Assembly (NCBI RefSeq): GCF_020037125.1
Contig: NZ_JAIQDG010000018.1
Location: forward strand, 168,246 to 232,245
Direction of reading: 5' to 3'
Length of the DNA: 64,000 nucleotides
Source: Myxococcus sp. RHSTA-1-4
GTDB taxonomy: Bacteria; Myxococcota; Myxococcia; Myxococcales; Myxococcaceae
The notes under the pieces are model-generated. The model saw only the letters and a program-made list of their open reading frames with translations. It was not told the DNA's origin and did not search any database. The first letter of the stretch is position 1. Each line of letters begins with the position of its first letter. This document shows positions 34,590-42,754 of the stretch, piece by piece. The translations under genes and the position numbers were made by a program.

Positions 34590-35114
34590 ATGCACCGAGT
34601 CCTGACACCCCTGGCCCTCGGCCTCAGTGTTCTCTCCCTCACGGCGTGCCCCGCCAAGATGCCCCCCAAGACGGAGGCCCAACCCCCACCTCCACCTCCC
34701 ATCCGCGTCCCACCCGGCTGTGAGAGCAGCCAGGCAGGCGAGTACCACCACGCGGAGAATCCTGCTTTCCGGTACTACGGCGAGGATGACGGCGGCACGC
34801 TTTCACTCGCCGTGGTGCGCGCCCGTCCGGACGGTGGCACCGAGCCCCCGGACGCGGGCGCCACCTCCATCGTCCTCCAGCGAACGCCCCAGGGCTTCGT
34901 GGGCGAGACGCGCGCCACGGGCTTCACCGGGAGCGGCGTGCCCTGCCCCGTCGTCTTCCCCACCGAGGTGGTGACGTGCGCCGACGCCGGCCTCACGCTG
35001 CGCGCGGCGGCCAGCACCTCCATCGACGAGGGCTGCCGCACCGCCCCGTCCGGCGCACCCGCCGTGCGGCTGCAGCAGGTGCTGCTGCGCGGGGCACCGG
35101 ACGCGGGGCCCTGA
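34590..35114 (+). CDS. Lipoprotein of unknown function
   Basis: A 174-residue lipoprotein starting at ATG 34590: MHRVLTPLALGLSVLSLTAC with lipobox LTAC. A Pro-rich linker (PPPPPPIRVPPGC) precedes a small domain with several Cys (CESS, CPVV, CADAG, CRTA), which may form disulfides. An upstream in-frame TTG (34563) is unlikely because the signal peptide starts at the ATG. Convergent with the glycosyltransferase gene. Confidence 0.7.
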   Translation: MHRVLTPLALGLSVLSLTACPAKMPPKTEAQPPPPPPIRVPPGCESSQAGEYHHAENPAFRYYGEDDGGTLSLAVVRARPDGGTEPPDAGATSIVLQRTPQGFVGETRATGFTGSGVPCPVVFPTEVVTCADAGLTLRAAASTSIDEGCRTAPSGAPAVRLQQVLLRGAPDAGP

Positions 35115-35123
35115 AAACGAAGA

Positions 35124-35152
35124 GGGGTGAGGCCCGCGGAAGGCCTCACCCC
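35124..35152. terminator. Bidirectional hairpin terminator
   Basis: GGGGTGAGGCC (35124-35134) pairs perfectly with GGCCTCACCCC (35142-35152) across a 7-nt loop. It lies between the convergent lipoprotein (+) and glycosyltransferase (-) genes and can stop both. Confidence 0.65.
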
Positions 35153-35177
35153 CATGACTGCCCGGCCGGAGCGTGGC

Positions 35178-36707
35178 TCAGGCCGCGCGGCGCGGCTGCT
35201 CCCCGGTGGCGTTCACCGAGGGCGTGGACTCCGACAGCTTGAGGCGGCCGGACAGGCCCAGACCCTGGAGCAGGCTGGACACGCCCACGTACAGGAAGCC
35301 CGCCTGGAACAGGACGATGAAGGGCACCGACGTGTAGATGCGCGCGTCGATGGCGAACCACAGCGCGCCCGTGAAGTAGGCCGCGAAGAGCAGCTCCACC
35401 ACCGGCATCAGCGTCTTGCTGCCGCGGTACGTCTTCTTCACCGCGACGACCTTCTTGCCCTCGGCGCCCGTCTTCGGCGTGCGCGCGAAGCCCGACTGTT
35501 GGTTGAGCAGCGCCTCCGCCACCGCCTTCGCGTTGTTGATGGCCAGGCCGATGCCCAGGCTCATCAGGAAGGGCAGGTACTTCACCCGCGCCCACCCCTT
35601 CACGCCCATCTCCCGCTGCGCGGCCACGTAGAACACGCAGACGCTGGCGGTGGCGGTGATGAAGAAGGGCAGGTCCAGGAAGAGCGTGCCGTACAGGCCG
35701 TGCTGGAAGCGCACCACCATGCTGATGGGCATCAGCACGGACAGGAGCACCATCAGCAGGTAGGCCATGTTGTTGGTGAGATGGAAGAAGGCCTCCCGCT
35801 TCACCGCCAGGGGCAGGTCGCTCTTGAGGATGGTGGGCAGCAGCTTCTTCGCCGTCTGGATGGAGCCCTTCGCCCAGCGGTGCTGCTGGCTCTTGAAGGC
35901 GTTCATGTCCACCGGCACCTCGGCCGGGGAGATGACCTCGGGCAGGAAGACGAACCGCCAGCCCTTGAGCTGGGCGCGGTAGCTCAGGTCCAGGTCCTCG
36001 GTGAGCGTGTCGTGCTGCCAGCCGCCCGCGTCGGAGATGGTGGAGCGGCGCCAGATGCCCGCGGTGCCGTTGAAGTTGAAGAAGCAGCCGGAGCGGTTGC
36101 GGGCGGTGTGCTCGATGATGAAGTGCCCGTCCAGGAAGATGCTCTGGGCCTGCGTCAGGATGGAGAAGTCACGGTTGAGGTGGCCCCAGCGCACCTGCAC
36201 CATGCCCACCTTGTCGTCCGAGAAGAACGGCACCGTGCGCAGCAGGAAGTCCGGGCTGGGCACGAAGTCCGCGTCGAACACCGCGACGTACTCGCCGCGC
36301 GCCAGCTTCAGGCCGTTCTCCAGCGCACCCGCCTTGAAGCCGCTGCGGTTGGTGCGGTGGATGTAGACGATGTCGTGGCCCTTCTGCTTCTGCCGTTCCA
36401 CACATGCGCGGGCGATGGCGCACGTCTCGTCCGTCGAATCATCGAGGACCTGGATTTCGAGCAGCTCGCGTGGGTAGTCGATGCGGCACACCGACTCCAC
36501 CAGGCGCTCCACCACGTACATCTCGTTGAAGATGGGGAGCTGGATGGTGACGCGCGGCAGCTCCTTGAGCGCCGCCTTCGGCGTCGGCAGCTTGAACTTG
36601 TGCCGGTAGTACAGGAACGCCATCCGGTACCGGTGCGAGCCGTAGACCGCCAGCACGCACAGGACGCTGAAATAGACGCCCAGGAAGATGATCTCGACGG
36701 TGGTCAT
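35178..36707 (-). CDS. Membrane glycosyltransferase family 2 (cellulose-synthase-like, processive type)
   Basis: The 509-residue protein has an N-terminal membrane helix (IIFLGVYFSVLCVLAVYG), a cytosolic GT-A domain and four to five C-terminal spans. Motifs are QVLDDSTDET (first Asp), FDADF (DxD), TEDLDLS (catalytic base) and QQHRWAKG (Q/RxxRW), the set of processive beta-glycan synthases. Close families make glucomannan or similar chains. No PilZ or exporter gene is next to it. A perfect -35 promoter lies about 170 bp upstream, leaving a long leader. Confidence 0.92.
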   Translation of the reverse strand: MTTVEIIFLGVYFSVLCVLAVYGSHRYRMAFLYYRHKFKLPTPKAALKELPRVTIQLPIFNEMYVVERLVESVCRIDYPRELLEIQVLDDSTDETCAIARACVERQKQKGHDIVYIHRTNRSGFKAGALENGLKLARGEYVAVFDADFVPSPDFLLRTVPFFSDDKVGMVQVRWGHLNRDFSILTQAQSIFLDGHFIIEHTARNRSGCFFNFNGTAGIWRRSTISDAGGWQHDTLTEDLDLSYRAQLKGWRFVFLPEVISPAEVPVDMNAFKSQQHRWAKGSIQTAKKLLPTILKSDLPLAVKREAFFHLTNNMAYLLMVLLSVLMPISMVVRFQHGLYGTLFLDLPFFITATASVCVFYVAAQREMGVKGWARVKYLPFLMSLGIGLAINNAKAVAEALLNQQSGFARTPKTGAEGKKVVAVKKTYRGSKTLMPVVELLFAAYFTGALWFAIDARIYTSVPFIVLFQAGFLYVGVSSLLQGLGLSGRLKLSESTPSVNATGEQPRRAA

Positions 36708-36757
36708 CGGTGACGTTCAGCCCCTCCCGCAACGGCCCCCGTGGCCGGCGGTCCTTA

Positions 36758-36775
36758 CTGGTGCGGCAGCACCGG
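36758..36775 (-). other. Hairpin in the glycosyltransferase leader
   Basis: CTGGTGC and GCACCGG (one G-T pair) flank a GGCA tetraloop, giving a 7-bp stem in the 163-nt leader predicted between the promoter at 36877-36905 and ATG 36707. It may be a folding or control element. The rest of the 36708-37031 gap holds this leader, the promoter and the ddl terminator; I see no gene in it. Confidence 0.35.
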
Positions 36776-36876
36776 AACCCCTCTCGCTGACCGCCGCCAG
36801 ATGGGTCTGGTGAGCCCCCGCTCCGTATGTGCCCGAAAAGACGAGGTTTTAATCTTCCGGGAATGATCGGCGCCGG

Positions 36877-36905
36877 ACAATAGGGATGCGTCAAGGTCGT
36901 GTCAA
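36877..36905 (-). promoter_or_regulatory. Sigma-70 promoter of the glycosyltransferase gene
   Basis: On the minus strand TTGACA (36905-36900), a 17-bp spacer and TATTGT (36882-36877) match the housekeeping consensus, with a perfect -35. Transcription would start near 36870. Confidence 0.65.
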
Positions 36906-36982
36906 ACTATTCCCCGGATTTGAACGTTCCGTTCATCAGGGACTGACACCCCGCGTCACAACCCACGCACGGAGCAGCCGGG

Positions 36983-37009
36983 CCGGCGCCGGGGCTGAGG
37001 CGGCGCCGG
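36983..37009 (-). terminator. Hairpin after ddl
   Basis: CCGGCGCC (36983-36990) and GGCGCCGG (37002-37009) form a perfect 8-bp stem with an 11-nt loop, just past the stop codon of the minus-strand ddl gene. It lacks a clear T run. Confidence 0.45.
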
Positions 37010-37031
37010 TGGGGAGGGCCAACCCGGGGGG

Positions 37032-38012
37032 TCAGCTCACCGCGCGGCGGGGCTCTGGGGCCGCGGTGGCGGGCGCCACGGCGGGGGCATCGGTGACGCC
37101 AGCCTCGTCCCGGGTGGCCAGCGCCAGGACGCGCTCGACGAGCTCGGGGAAGTCCAGGCCGGCCTGGGCGGCAATCTTCGGCATGAGGCTGGTGGGGGTG
37201 AAGCCGGGCAGCGTGTTCACCTCCAGGACGACGTCGTTCTCCGTGTCCGAGCACAGCAGGTCCACGCGGGCGTACCCGCGGCAGCCCAGCGCGCGGTACG
37301 CGCCCAGCGCCAGCGCCTCCACGTTGGCCACGCGCGTGGCGGACAGGCGGGGCGGAAGGAAGTAGCGCGAGCCGCCCTTGTACTTGGCGTCGTAGTCGAA
37401 GCCCTCGCGCGGGGTGGCAATCTCGCAGCTGCCCAGCACCGTGTCGCCGAGGATGCCCACCGTCACCTCGCGGCCGGCCACGAAGCGCTCCACCAGGGCC
37501 CCGCCGCCGAAGCGGCACGCCTGGGCCACCGCGGGGGCGAGCGCCTCCGGCTCGCGCACCAGCGCCAGCCCCACCGAGGAGCCGCCGCACGCGGGCTTCA
37601 CCACGCAGGGGAAGCCCAGGTCTCCGTGCAGCTCCAGCGCGCGCGCCGCGTCCTCGCGGCCCACGCGGTAGCCCAGGGGCGTGGGCAGGTTGTGCAGCCG
37701 GAAGAGCTTCTTGGCCATGGGCTTGTTCATCGCCAGCGCCGAGGCCAGCACGCCCGAGCCGGTATACGGCAGCTCCAGCAGCTCCAGCAGGCCCTGCACC
37801 CGGCCGTCCTCGCCCATGCGCCCGTGCAGCGCGATGAAGGCCACGTCCAGCTCCGCCGCGCGCAGCGCCCGGTCCAGCCCGGGGCCCGCGAAGATGCGGG
37901 TGACGTGGTGGCCGCGGGACTCCAGGGCCGCCACCACGGCCTCTCCCGTCTTGAGCGAAATCTCCCGCTCCTCGCCCCACCCGCCCATCAGCACTCCGAC
38001 GCGCTTACCCAT
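37032..38012 (-). CDS. ddl: D-alanine--D-alanine ligase
   Basis: A 326-residue ATP-grasp enzyme of typical length. The opening VGVLMGGWGEEREISLKTG is the N-terminal substrate loop, CGGSSVGL the serine loop, and EVNTLPGFTPTSLMP the C-terminal ADP/Mg site. It joins two D-Ala for peptidoglycan precursors. ATG 38012 is chosen because AGGAGG lies about ten bases upstream. A C-terminal tail of about 20 residues (TDAPAVAPATAAPEP) is extra. The 219-bp gap upstream (38013-38231) shows nothing definite. Confidence 0.95.
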   Translation of the reverse strand: MGKRVGVLMGGWGEEREISLKTGEAVVAALESRGHHVTRIFAGPGLDRALRAAELDVAFIALHGRMGEDGRVQGLLELLELPYTGSGVLASALAMNKPMAKKLFRLHNLPTPLGYRVGREDAARALELHGDLGFPCVVKPACGGSSVGLALVREPEALAPAVAQACRFGGGALVERFVAGREVTVGILGDTVLGSCEIATPREGFDYDAKYKGGSRYFLPPRLSATRVANVEALALGAYRALGCRGYARVDLLCSDTENDVVLEVNTLPGFTPTSLMPKIAAQAGLDFPELVERVLALATRDEAGVTDAPAVAPATAAPEPRRAVS

Positions 38013-38231
38013 GTCGATGACGCCTCCTGGACACGGAGGCAGAGCACGGAGGATGCCAAGCACGCCGCGTCCGGGCCGGGCCGGACACGCCGCGTCGGTT
38101 TCCCGTCGGAACAAGGGGTTGCGGGGGCACCCGGGCAGGCGGGCGGGCGTGGTCTTCAGGACACGGCGCGGCCCGGGAGACACGGAGCCGGGACTGTGGA
38201 AAGCCCCGTCCCCCGCCCCTCCGGCGCGCGC

Positions 38232-38471
38232 TCAGGAGCCCGCGTCGGTGCCGGCGCCGGCGTCGCCGCCCGTGCCGGCATCAACACCGGCGTCGGACGT
38301 GGGAGTGCCGTCGGAGACGCACTTGTCATCCACGCAGGTGTAGCCCGGCAGGCACTGGTCATGGTCGTCGCAGGGCTGCCCCTCCTCGTCGAATTCGAGG
38401 AGGAGGCTGCACGCGGACAGGCCCAGGCAGAGGGCCGTGAGGGGAAGGAGGGTACGCAGGGGACGGAGCAT
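38232..38471 (-). CDS. Small Cys-rich lipoprotein with Asp/Ala/Gly tail
   Basis: A 79-residue lipoprotein. Signal peptide ends in LGLSAC (Cys near 21). A short domain with four more Cys (CDDHDQC, CVDDKC) is followed by a repetitive tail of DAG and GTD units (SDAGVDAGTGGDAGAG). Such Cys-then-DAG lipoproteins are common in myxobacteria and resemble fragments of larger surface proteins. It is 2 bp after the PEGA/charged-tail gene, so probably one operon with it. Confidence 0.7.
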   Translation of the reverse strand: MLRPLRTLLPLTALCLGLSACSLLLEFDEEGQPCDDHDQCLPGYTCVDDKCVSDGTPTSDAGVDAGTGGDAGAGTDAGS

Positions 38472-38473
38472 GG

Positions 38474-40321
38474 CTAGTAGTTCCGGAGATCGTCTTCGTC
38501 GAGTGCGGGCCGCTTCTTCTTCTCCTCTTCCTCCCGCCGCCGCTCCTCCTCCTCGCGCTTGCGCTTCGCCTCCTCCTCGCGCTTGCGCGCCTCCTCCTCG
38601 CGCTTGCGCTGCTCCTCCTGCTCGCGGCGCTGGCGCTCCTCCTCCTCGCGCTGCTTGCGCAGCGCCTCCTCCCGCTGCCGCGCCTCCTCCTGCTTCGTGC
38701 GCTTGCTGTCGGACGCGCGCGCGGGGGGGGAAGGCTCACCCCGCGACGGAGGGGTCGAGGACGTGGAGCGCGCCGGAGGCGGCGGCATGGGCAGCGCCTC
38801 GCCCTGGGCCTTCGCCGCCTTCGGCGGAGGAGGCATGGGCAGCGCCTCGTGCTTCGTTGGAGGCGGCGGCTCGGCGCTGCTCGCGCGGGCGGGGGCCTTG
38901 CCGCCACCGTCGCCACCGGAGAAGGCGAAGTAGCCGCCCAGGCCCGCGGTCGCCAGGCCCACCAGGACGCCGATATCCGCCACCAGCGCGTACGTCTTGC
39001 CGGTGTCCTTGATGTCCTGCGCGCGTGCGCTGTTCTGCTCGGCGCGGCGGAAGTCGTCCTCCTTCGCGGAGGCCTCCATGCCGAAGTAGATGCCGCCGGC
39101 CAGCATGGCCACGCCCGTGGCCATCATCACGTAGCCCACGGTGCGGCGCGTGGCGCTGCCCGTGGAGAAGTGCGTCACCGGCTTGCCGCCCTGGCGCGGC
39201 GCGTCCGCGGACACCAGCCGCGCCAGCAGCTCTCGCGAGCCCGCGTCCATGGCGTCCCCGCGCGGCACCGGCCCCAGCGTGTAGGCCAGGTTGTGCCCGT
39301 CCGCCACGTCCAGCCGCAGGGCCGTCACGTCCAGCGGCCCCGCTCCGGCCCCGCCGCGCACCAGCAGCGCCAGCACCTGGGACACTCCCGCCAGCGCGCC
39401 CAGCTCGCGCAGGGCCCGGTCCCGCTCCTCGCTCTGCGGCTTGCGGGCCACCGTCTCGGTGAGGACCTGCAAGGGCTTCTGCGACGCCAGGGGCTGAAGG
39501 GTGAGCGTGGTGTCGCCCTCGCGCGCCCGGCGCTGCGCCAGCGCGTAGCCCGGCGCCAGCACCGTCACGTAGTGGTCCGCGGGCGTCAGGTCCGTCAGCG
39601 CCACCGGCGACACGCCGCGGAACACGCCGTCCACGTACACCTGGGCGGGCACCGGCTCCGTGCGCACGGTCAGCGCCGTGCTCGCGGCGGCCAGCACCGC
39701 GGCGCGCTCCTTCTCCACGAAGGCCATCTCGTCCGGCGGGAAGAAGTTGGGCGAGAACTGCGCCCGCGGGTCCACCGCCAGCACCGAGCGGATCTCCAGC
39801 TGGGCCGCCGTGTTCTCCCCGTTGGCCACCTGCGAGGCCGCCTTCATCACCCTCGCGCGGCTCAGGTCGCCGAAGCGCAGCGACAGGTCTCCCGCCTCGG
39901 ACGCCCGCACCGCCTTGTCGAACTGCTGGAGCGCCTGCTGCGTGTCCAGCTCGTCGTAGGCGCGCTGGCCCTCCTTCATCGCGGCGGCGGCCTCGGCGGC
40001 CCGCGCCTCGCGCTCACGCCGTCCATTCGCGTCCAGCGCGTCCGCCAGCCGCACCAGGCGCAGCCGGCCGGAGCGCGCCGCCTCCTGCTCCGCGAGGTAC
40101 GCCAGCCGGAGCGCCTCGGTCCGGGCCGCCGCGTCCAGCGCGATGGCCACCACCGTCACCGTGGACTCGTCCGCGGCCGTGGAGAGGGCCCGGGGCATCA
40201 GCTTCGCGGGCAGGGTCGGCTGCGCCGCCGCCGGCCCCACGGCCAGAATGCCCACCAGCCATCCGCACAGGGCCACGTGCAGAGCGCGCATGCTCGAAGG
40301 TCGCATCACTCGTTCACCCAT
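38474..40321 (-). CDS. PEGA-domain protein with charged Arg/Glu/Lys C-terminal repeat
   Basis: The 615-residue protein has a signal peptide (to about residue 33), a TPR-like helical part (AYDELDTQQALQQFDKAVRA), a PEGA repeat (VRTEPVPAQVYVDGVFRGVSP), two membrane spans (YVMMATGVAMLAGGIYFGM and DIGVLVGLATAGLGGYFAF), two copies of EALPMPPPP, and about 90 residues of KREEE-type repeats. The tail should be a highly charged helix. The family occurs in myxobacteria; function is unknown. It lies downstream of the S41 protease gene on the same strand. Confidence 0.8.
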   Translation of the reverse strand: MGERVMRPSSMRALHVALCGWLVGILAVGPAAAQPTLPAKLMPRALSTAADESTVTVVAIALDAAARTEALRLAYLAEQEAARSGRLRLVRLADALDANGRREREARAAEAAAAMKEGQRAYDELDTQQALQQFDKAVRASEAGDLSLRFGDLSRARVMKAASQVANGENTAAQLEIRSVLAVDPRAQFSPNFFPPDEMAFVEKERAAVLAAASTALTVRTEPVPAQVYVDGVFRGVSPVALTDLTPADHYVTVLAPGYALAQRRAREGDTTLTLQPLASQKPLQVLTETVARKPQSEERDRALRELGALAGVSQVLALLVRGGAGAGPLDVTALRLDVADGHNLAYTLGPVPRGDAMDAGSRELLARLVSADAPRQGGKPVTHFSTGSATRRTVGYVMMATGVAMLAGGIYFGMEASAKEDDFRRAEQNSARAQDIKDTGKTYALVADIGVLVGLATAGLGGYFAFSGGDGGGKAPARASSAEPPPPTKHEALPMPPPPKAAKAQGEALPMPPPPARSTSSTPPSRGEPSPPARASDSKRTKQEEARQREEALRKQREEEERQRREQEEQRKREEEARKREEEAKRKREEEERRREEEEKKKRPALDEDDLRNY

Positions 40322-40375
40322 TGTCCGCTGCGCATCAAACGGACTGCGCGGCGAAATGCAAGCGGGAATGAGTCA

Positions 40376-41758
40376 TTAGCGACCCGATGCGCGGGCCGGG
40401 GCCCGGGCCGGCGCCGAAGCCCTACCGTGGAGGTAGTCGAGGGCGACCTTCAGCGGGTAGTCCTCGAGCTTCGCGGTGACGTCCCAGGGCTTGAGGCCCT
40501 CGGGCAGGCCGCGCGGCGCGGGGGCGGGCGTCTCGGTGCCGGCGGTGGGCTCGGCGCGGAAGTGGCGCCGCAGGTCCTTCTCCCGCACCACCTCGCGGGG
40601 AACCTTGCCCCCCGGCTCGTCGGGCACGAGGTAGTCCGGGGTGATGCCGCGCTCCTGGATGCTGCGCCCCTTGGGCGTGTAGTAGCGGGCGATGGTCAGC
40701 TTCAGGCCCGAGCCGTCCTCCAGCTCGATGACCGTCTGGACGCTGCCCTTGCCGAAGGTGGGCGTGCCCATGATGGCGGCGCGGCCGTGGTCCTGGAGCG
40801 CGCCCGCCACGATTTCGGATGCGGAGGCACTGCCCGCGTTGACGAGCACCACCACGGGGTAGTCCTTCTCCGTGTCGCGGTCCTTGCTGCGCTCCTCGGT
40901 GGTGTTGCGGCCGTCGCGCCCCCGGGTGGAGACGATGGGCAGGTTGCCCGGCAGGAAGCGGTCGCTCACCGCCACCGCCTGGTCCAGCAGGCCGCCGGGG
41001 TTGTTGCGCAAGTCGAGCACCAGCCCGCGCAGCTCCTTGCCGCCGTTGAGGCCGCGCAGCCGGTCCAGCTCCTTGCGCAGGTACAGGTCCGTGCGGTCCT
41101 GGAAGTTCTTCACCTTCACGTGGCCGATGCCGCCATACAGCGCGCCCTCCACGGAGATGATGCGGATGTGGTCGCGGATGATGGCGATTTCGCGCGGCGC
41201 GCTGAAGCCCTGCCGCATGATGGTGAGCAGCACCCGCCCACCCGCCGGGCCGCGCATCTTCTGCATGGCCCGCCCCACGTCCATGCCCTGCGTGGACTCG
41301 CCGTCGATGCCCACCAGCTCGTCGCCCGCCTTGAGGCCCGCGCGCGACGCCGGCGTGTCGTCGATGGCGGCCACCACCACGATGCGGTCCCCCTTGCGCG
41401 AGATTTCGATGCCCAGCCCGCCCCACTCGCCCGAGGTGTCTATCTTCATCTCCCGGAACACGTCCGGAGGCATGTAGACGGTGTGCGGGTCCAGCGTCTC
41501 CAGCATGCCCTGGATGGCGCCGTGGATGAGCCGCTCCCGGTCCGCCGGCTCCACGTAGTTGTTCTCCACGTAGGAGAGCACCCGGGCGAAGAGCTCGAGC
41601 TGGCGGTAGGTGGCGTCGTCGCGCTCGGCCCGCTCCGCGCGGCCGGGAGCCACCGGCGCGCCGGAGCCGGCCTTCGGCTTCTCGTCGGCGGCCACGGGCC
41701 CGCTCAACAGGAGGAAGGCGGCCAGCGCCGCGCGCCACGGCTGGGGAAGACGCGTCAC
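40376..41758 (-). CDS. ctpA: S41 family C-terminal processing peptidase
   Basis: A 460-residue exported protease. A signal peptide is followed by a helical part (VENNYVEPADRERLIHGAIQGML), a PDZ domain (ASRAGLKAGDELVGIDGE) and the serine/lysine catalytic domain with NAGSASASEIVAGAL (nucleophile Ser) and GTPTFGKGSVQT (general-base Lys). It trims C-termini of periplasmic proteins. GTG 41758 is preferred, with AAAGGA eight bases upstream; the frame is open to 41791. The C-terminal extension is Pro/Ala/Arg-rich. Confidence 0.92.
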   Translation of the reverse strand: MTRLPQPWRAALAAFLLLSGPVAADEKPKAGSGAPVAPGRAERAERDDATYRQLELFARVLSYVENNYVEPADRERLIHGAIQGMLETLDPHTVYMPPDVFREMKIDTSGEWGGLGIEISRKGDRIVVVAAIDDTPASRAGLKAGDELVGIDGESTQGMDVGRAMQKMRGPAGGRVLLTIMRQGFSAPREIAIIRDHIRIISVEGALYGGIGHVKVKNFQDRTDLYLRKELDRLRGLNGGKELRGLVLDLRNNPGGLLDQAVAVSDRFLPGNLPIVSTRGRDGRNTTEERSKDRDTEKDYPVVVLVNAGSASASEIVAGALQDHGRAAIMGTPTFGKGSVQTVIELEDGSGLKLTIARYYTPKGRSIQERGITPDYLVPDEPGGKVPREVVREKDLRRHFRAEPTAGTETPAPAPRGLPEGLKPWDVTAKLEDYPLKVALDYLHGRASAPARAPARASGR

Positions 41759-41824
41759 GTCGGTACGTCCTTTCACGCAGGGCCCCGTCACGGCCAGGGC
41801 CCCTCCCCCACTCTACCCCGGCCC

Positions 41825-42685
41825 TCAGAGCGCCGCTGTGTCGGCGAAGCGCACCAGGTGCGACACCAGCTCGTCCGGACGCTCGAGCTGCGGCACGTGC
41901 CCGAAGCCGTCCACCACGTGCACCTGGGCGTGCGGCGGCAGGTGGTTGCGGTACCACTTCAGCGTCTGCGAGGGGAGCAGCCGCTCGCTGCCGCCCCACA
42001 GGAACAGCAGCGGCATGGCCAGGTTGCGGACCTTGTCGGGCTCCAGGCTGGCGCGCGTGGCCAGCGCCTCCGTGGTGAGCGCCCGCACGGTGGGCGTGTC
42101 GTAGAAGCGGCGCAGCTCGTAGGCGAACAGCAGCGCGGGCAGCGGGGGCCGGTGGAACAGCCTCCGGGTGAAGGCGCGCGCCTCCGCGGGTGAGCGCACG
42201 GTGAAGGAGCTCAGCAGCGCCGTCAGCTCCGCCTCCGGCAGCTCCGCGCCCGCGGGGGCCACCAGTGCCAGCGCGCGCACCCACTGGGGGTACTCCGCCG
42301 CCAGCGTCACCGACATGGCCCCGCCCAGCGAGTTGCCCACCACCAGGGCCGGCTCGCCCACCACCTGCTCCACGTAGGCGCGCAGCACGTCGAACTGGTT
42401 GCGCACGCAGACCTCGCCCCCGCAGTACTCCAGGGAGAAGCCGTGGCCCGGAAGGTCCGGCGCCACCACGCGCGAGAAGCGCTTCGCCAGCCCGAAGAAG
42501 GTGCGCCCGAAGCCGTTGGCCGAGCCGCCCAGCCCATGCACCAGCACCACCGGCGGCCCCTTGCCCTCGCCCTTCAGCGAGTAGTGGTGCAGCGACTGCC
42601 CGGCCACATCGACTGTCGACGACTGGACGCCGCGCGCCACCAGCATGCGCCGCATCACCTTCTGCATTCCGCCCATCAAGTCCAT
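41825..42685 (-). CDS. Alpha/beta hydrolase
   Basis: A 286-residue alpha/beta-fold hydrolase. The oxyanion strand is VVLVHGLGGSANGFG, the nucleophile elbow GNSLGGAM, and the catalytic His lies in DGFGHVPQLERPDEL. A lid-like helical part (residues about 150-205) is present. ATG 42685 is used rather than a TTG at 42706. The substrate (ester or lipid) is unknown. It is upstream of ctpA on the same strand. Confidence 0.85.
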   Translation of the reverse strand: MDLMGGMQKVMRRMLVARGVQSSTVDVAGQSLHHYSLKGEGKGPPVVLVHGLGGSANGFGRTFFGLAKRFSRVVAPDLPGHGFSLEYCGGEVCVRNQFDVLRAYVEQVVGEPALVVGNSLGGAMSVTLAAEYPQWVRALALVAPAGAELPEAELTALLSSFTVRSPAEARAFTRRLFHRPPLPALLFAYELRRFYDTPTVRALTTEALATRASLEPDKVRNLAMPLLFLWGGSERLLPSQTLKWYRNHLPPHAQVHVVDGFGHVPQLERPDELVSHLVRFADTAAL

Positions 42686-42754
42686 GCGCCTGCCTGCTCC
42701 TCGCAAGGGATGGGGGGAAGAATAACAAGCCCCGCGACTCTCTGCCGCAATGCG

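Noticed and set aside
38500..38720. DNA tandem repeat in the KREEE tail of the PEGA protein
   Set aside because: Codons repeat imperfectly (cgcttgcgc, cctcctcctc units) and encode a charged helix; nothing suggests a satellite or CRISPR.
38849..42193. A 1114-codon open frame on the plus strand
   Set aside because: It runs antisense to the PEGA and S41 protease genes, is full of His/Arg/Gln/Val runs, and exists only because high-GC DNA has few stops. Same for the long frames at 16330-18813 (+), 20239-22791 (-) and 8141-10141 (-).
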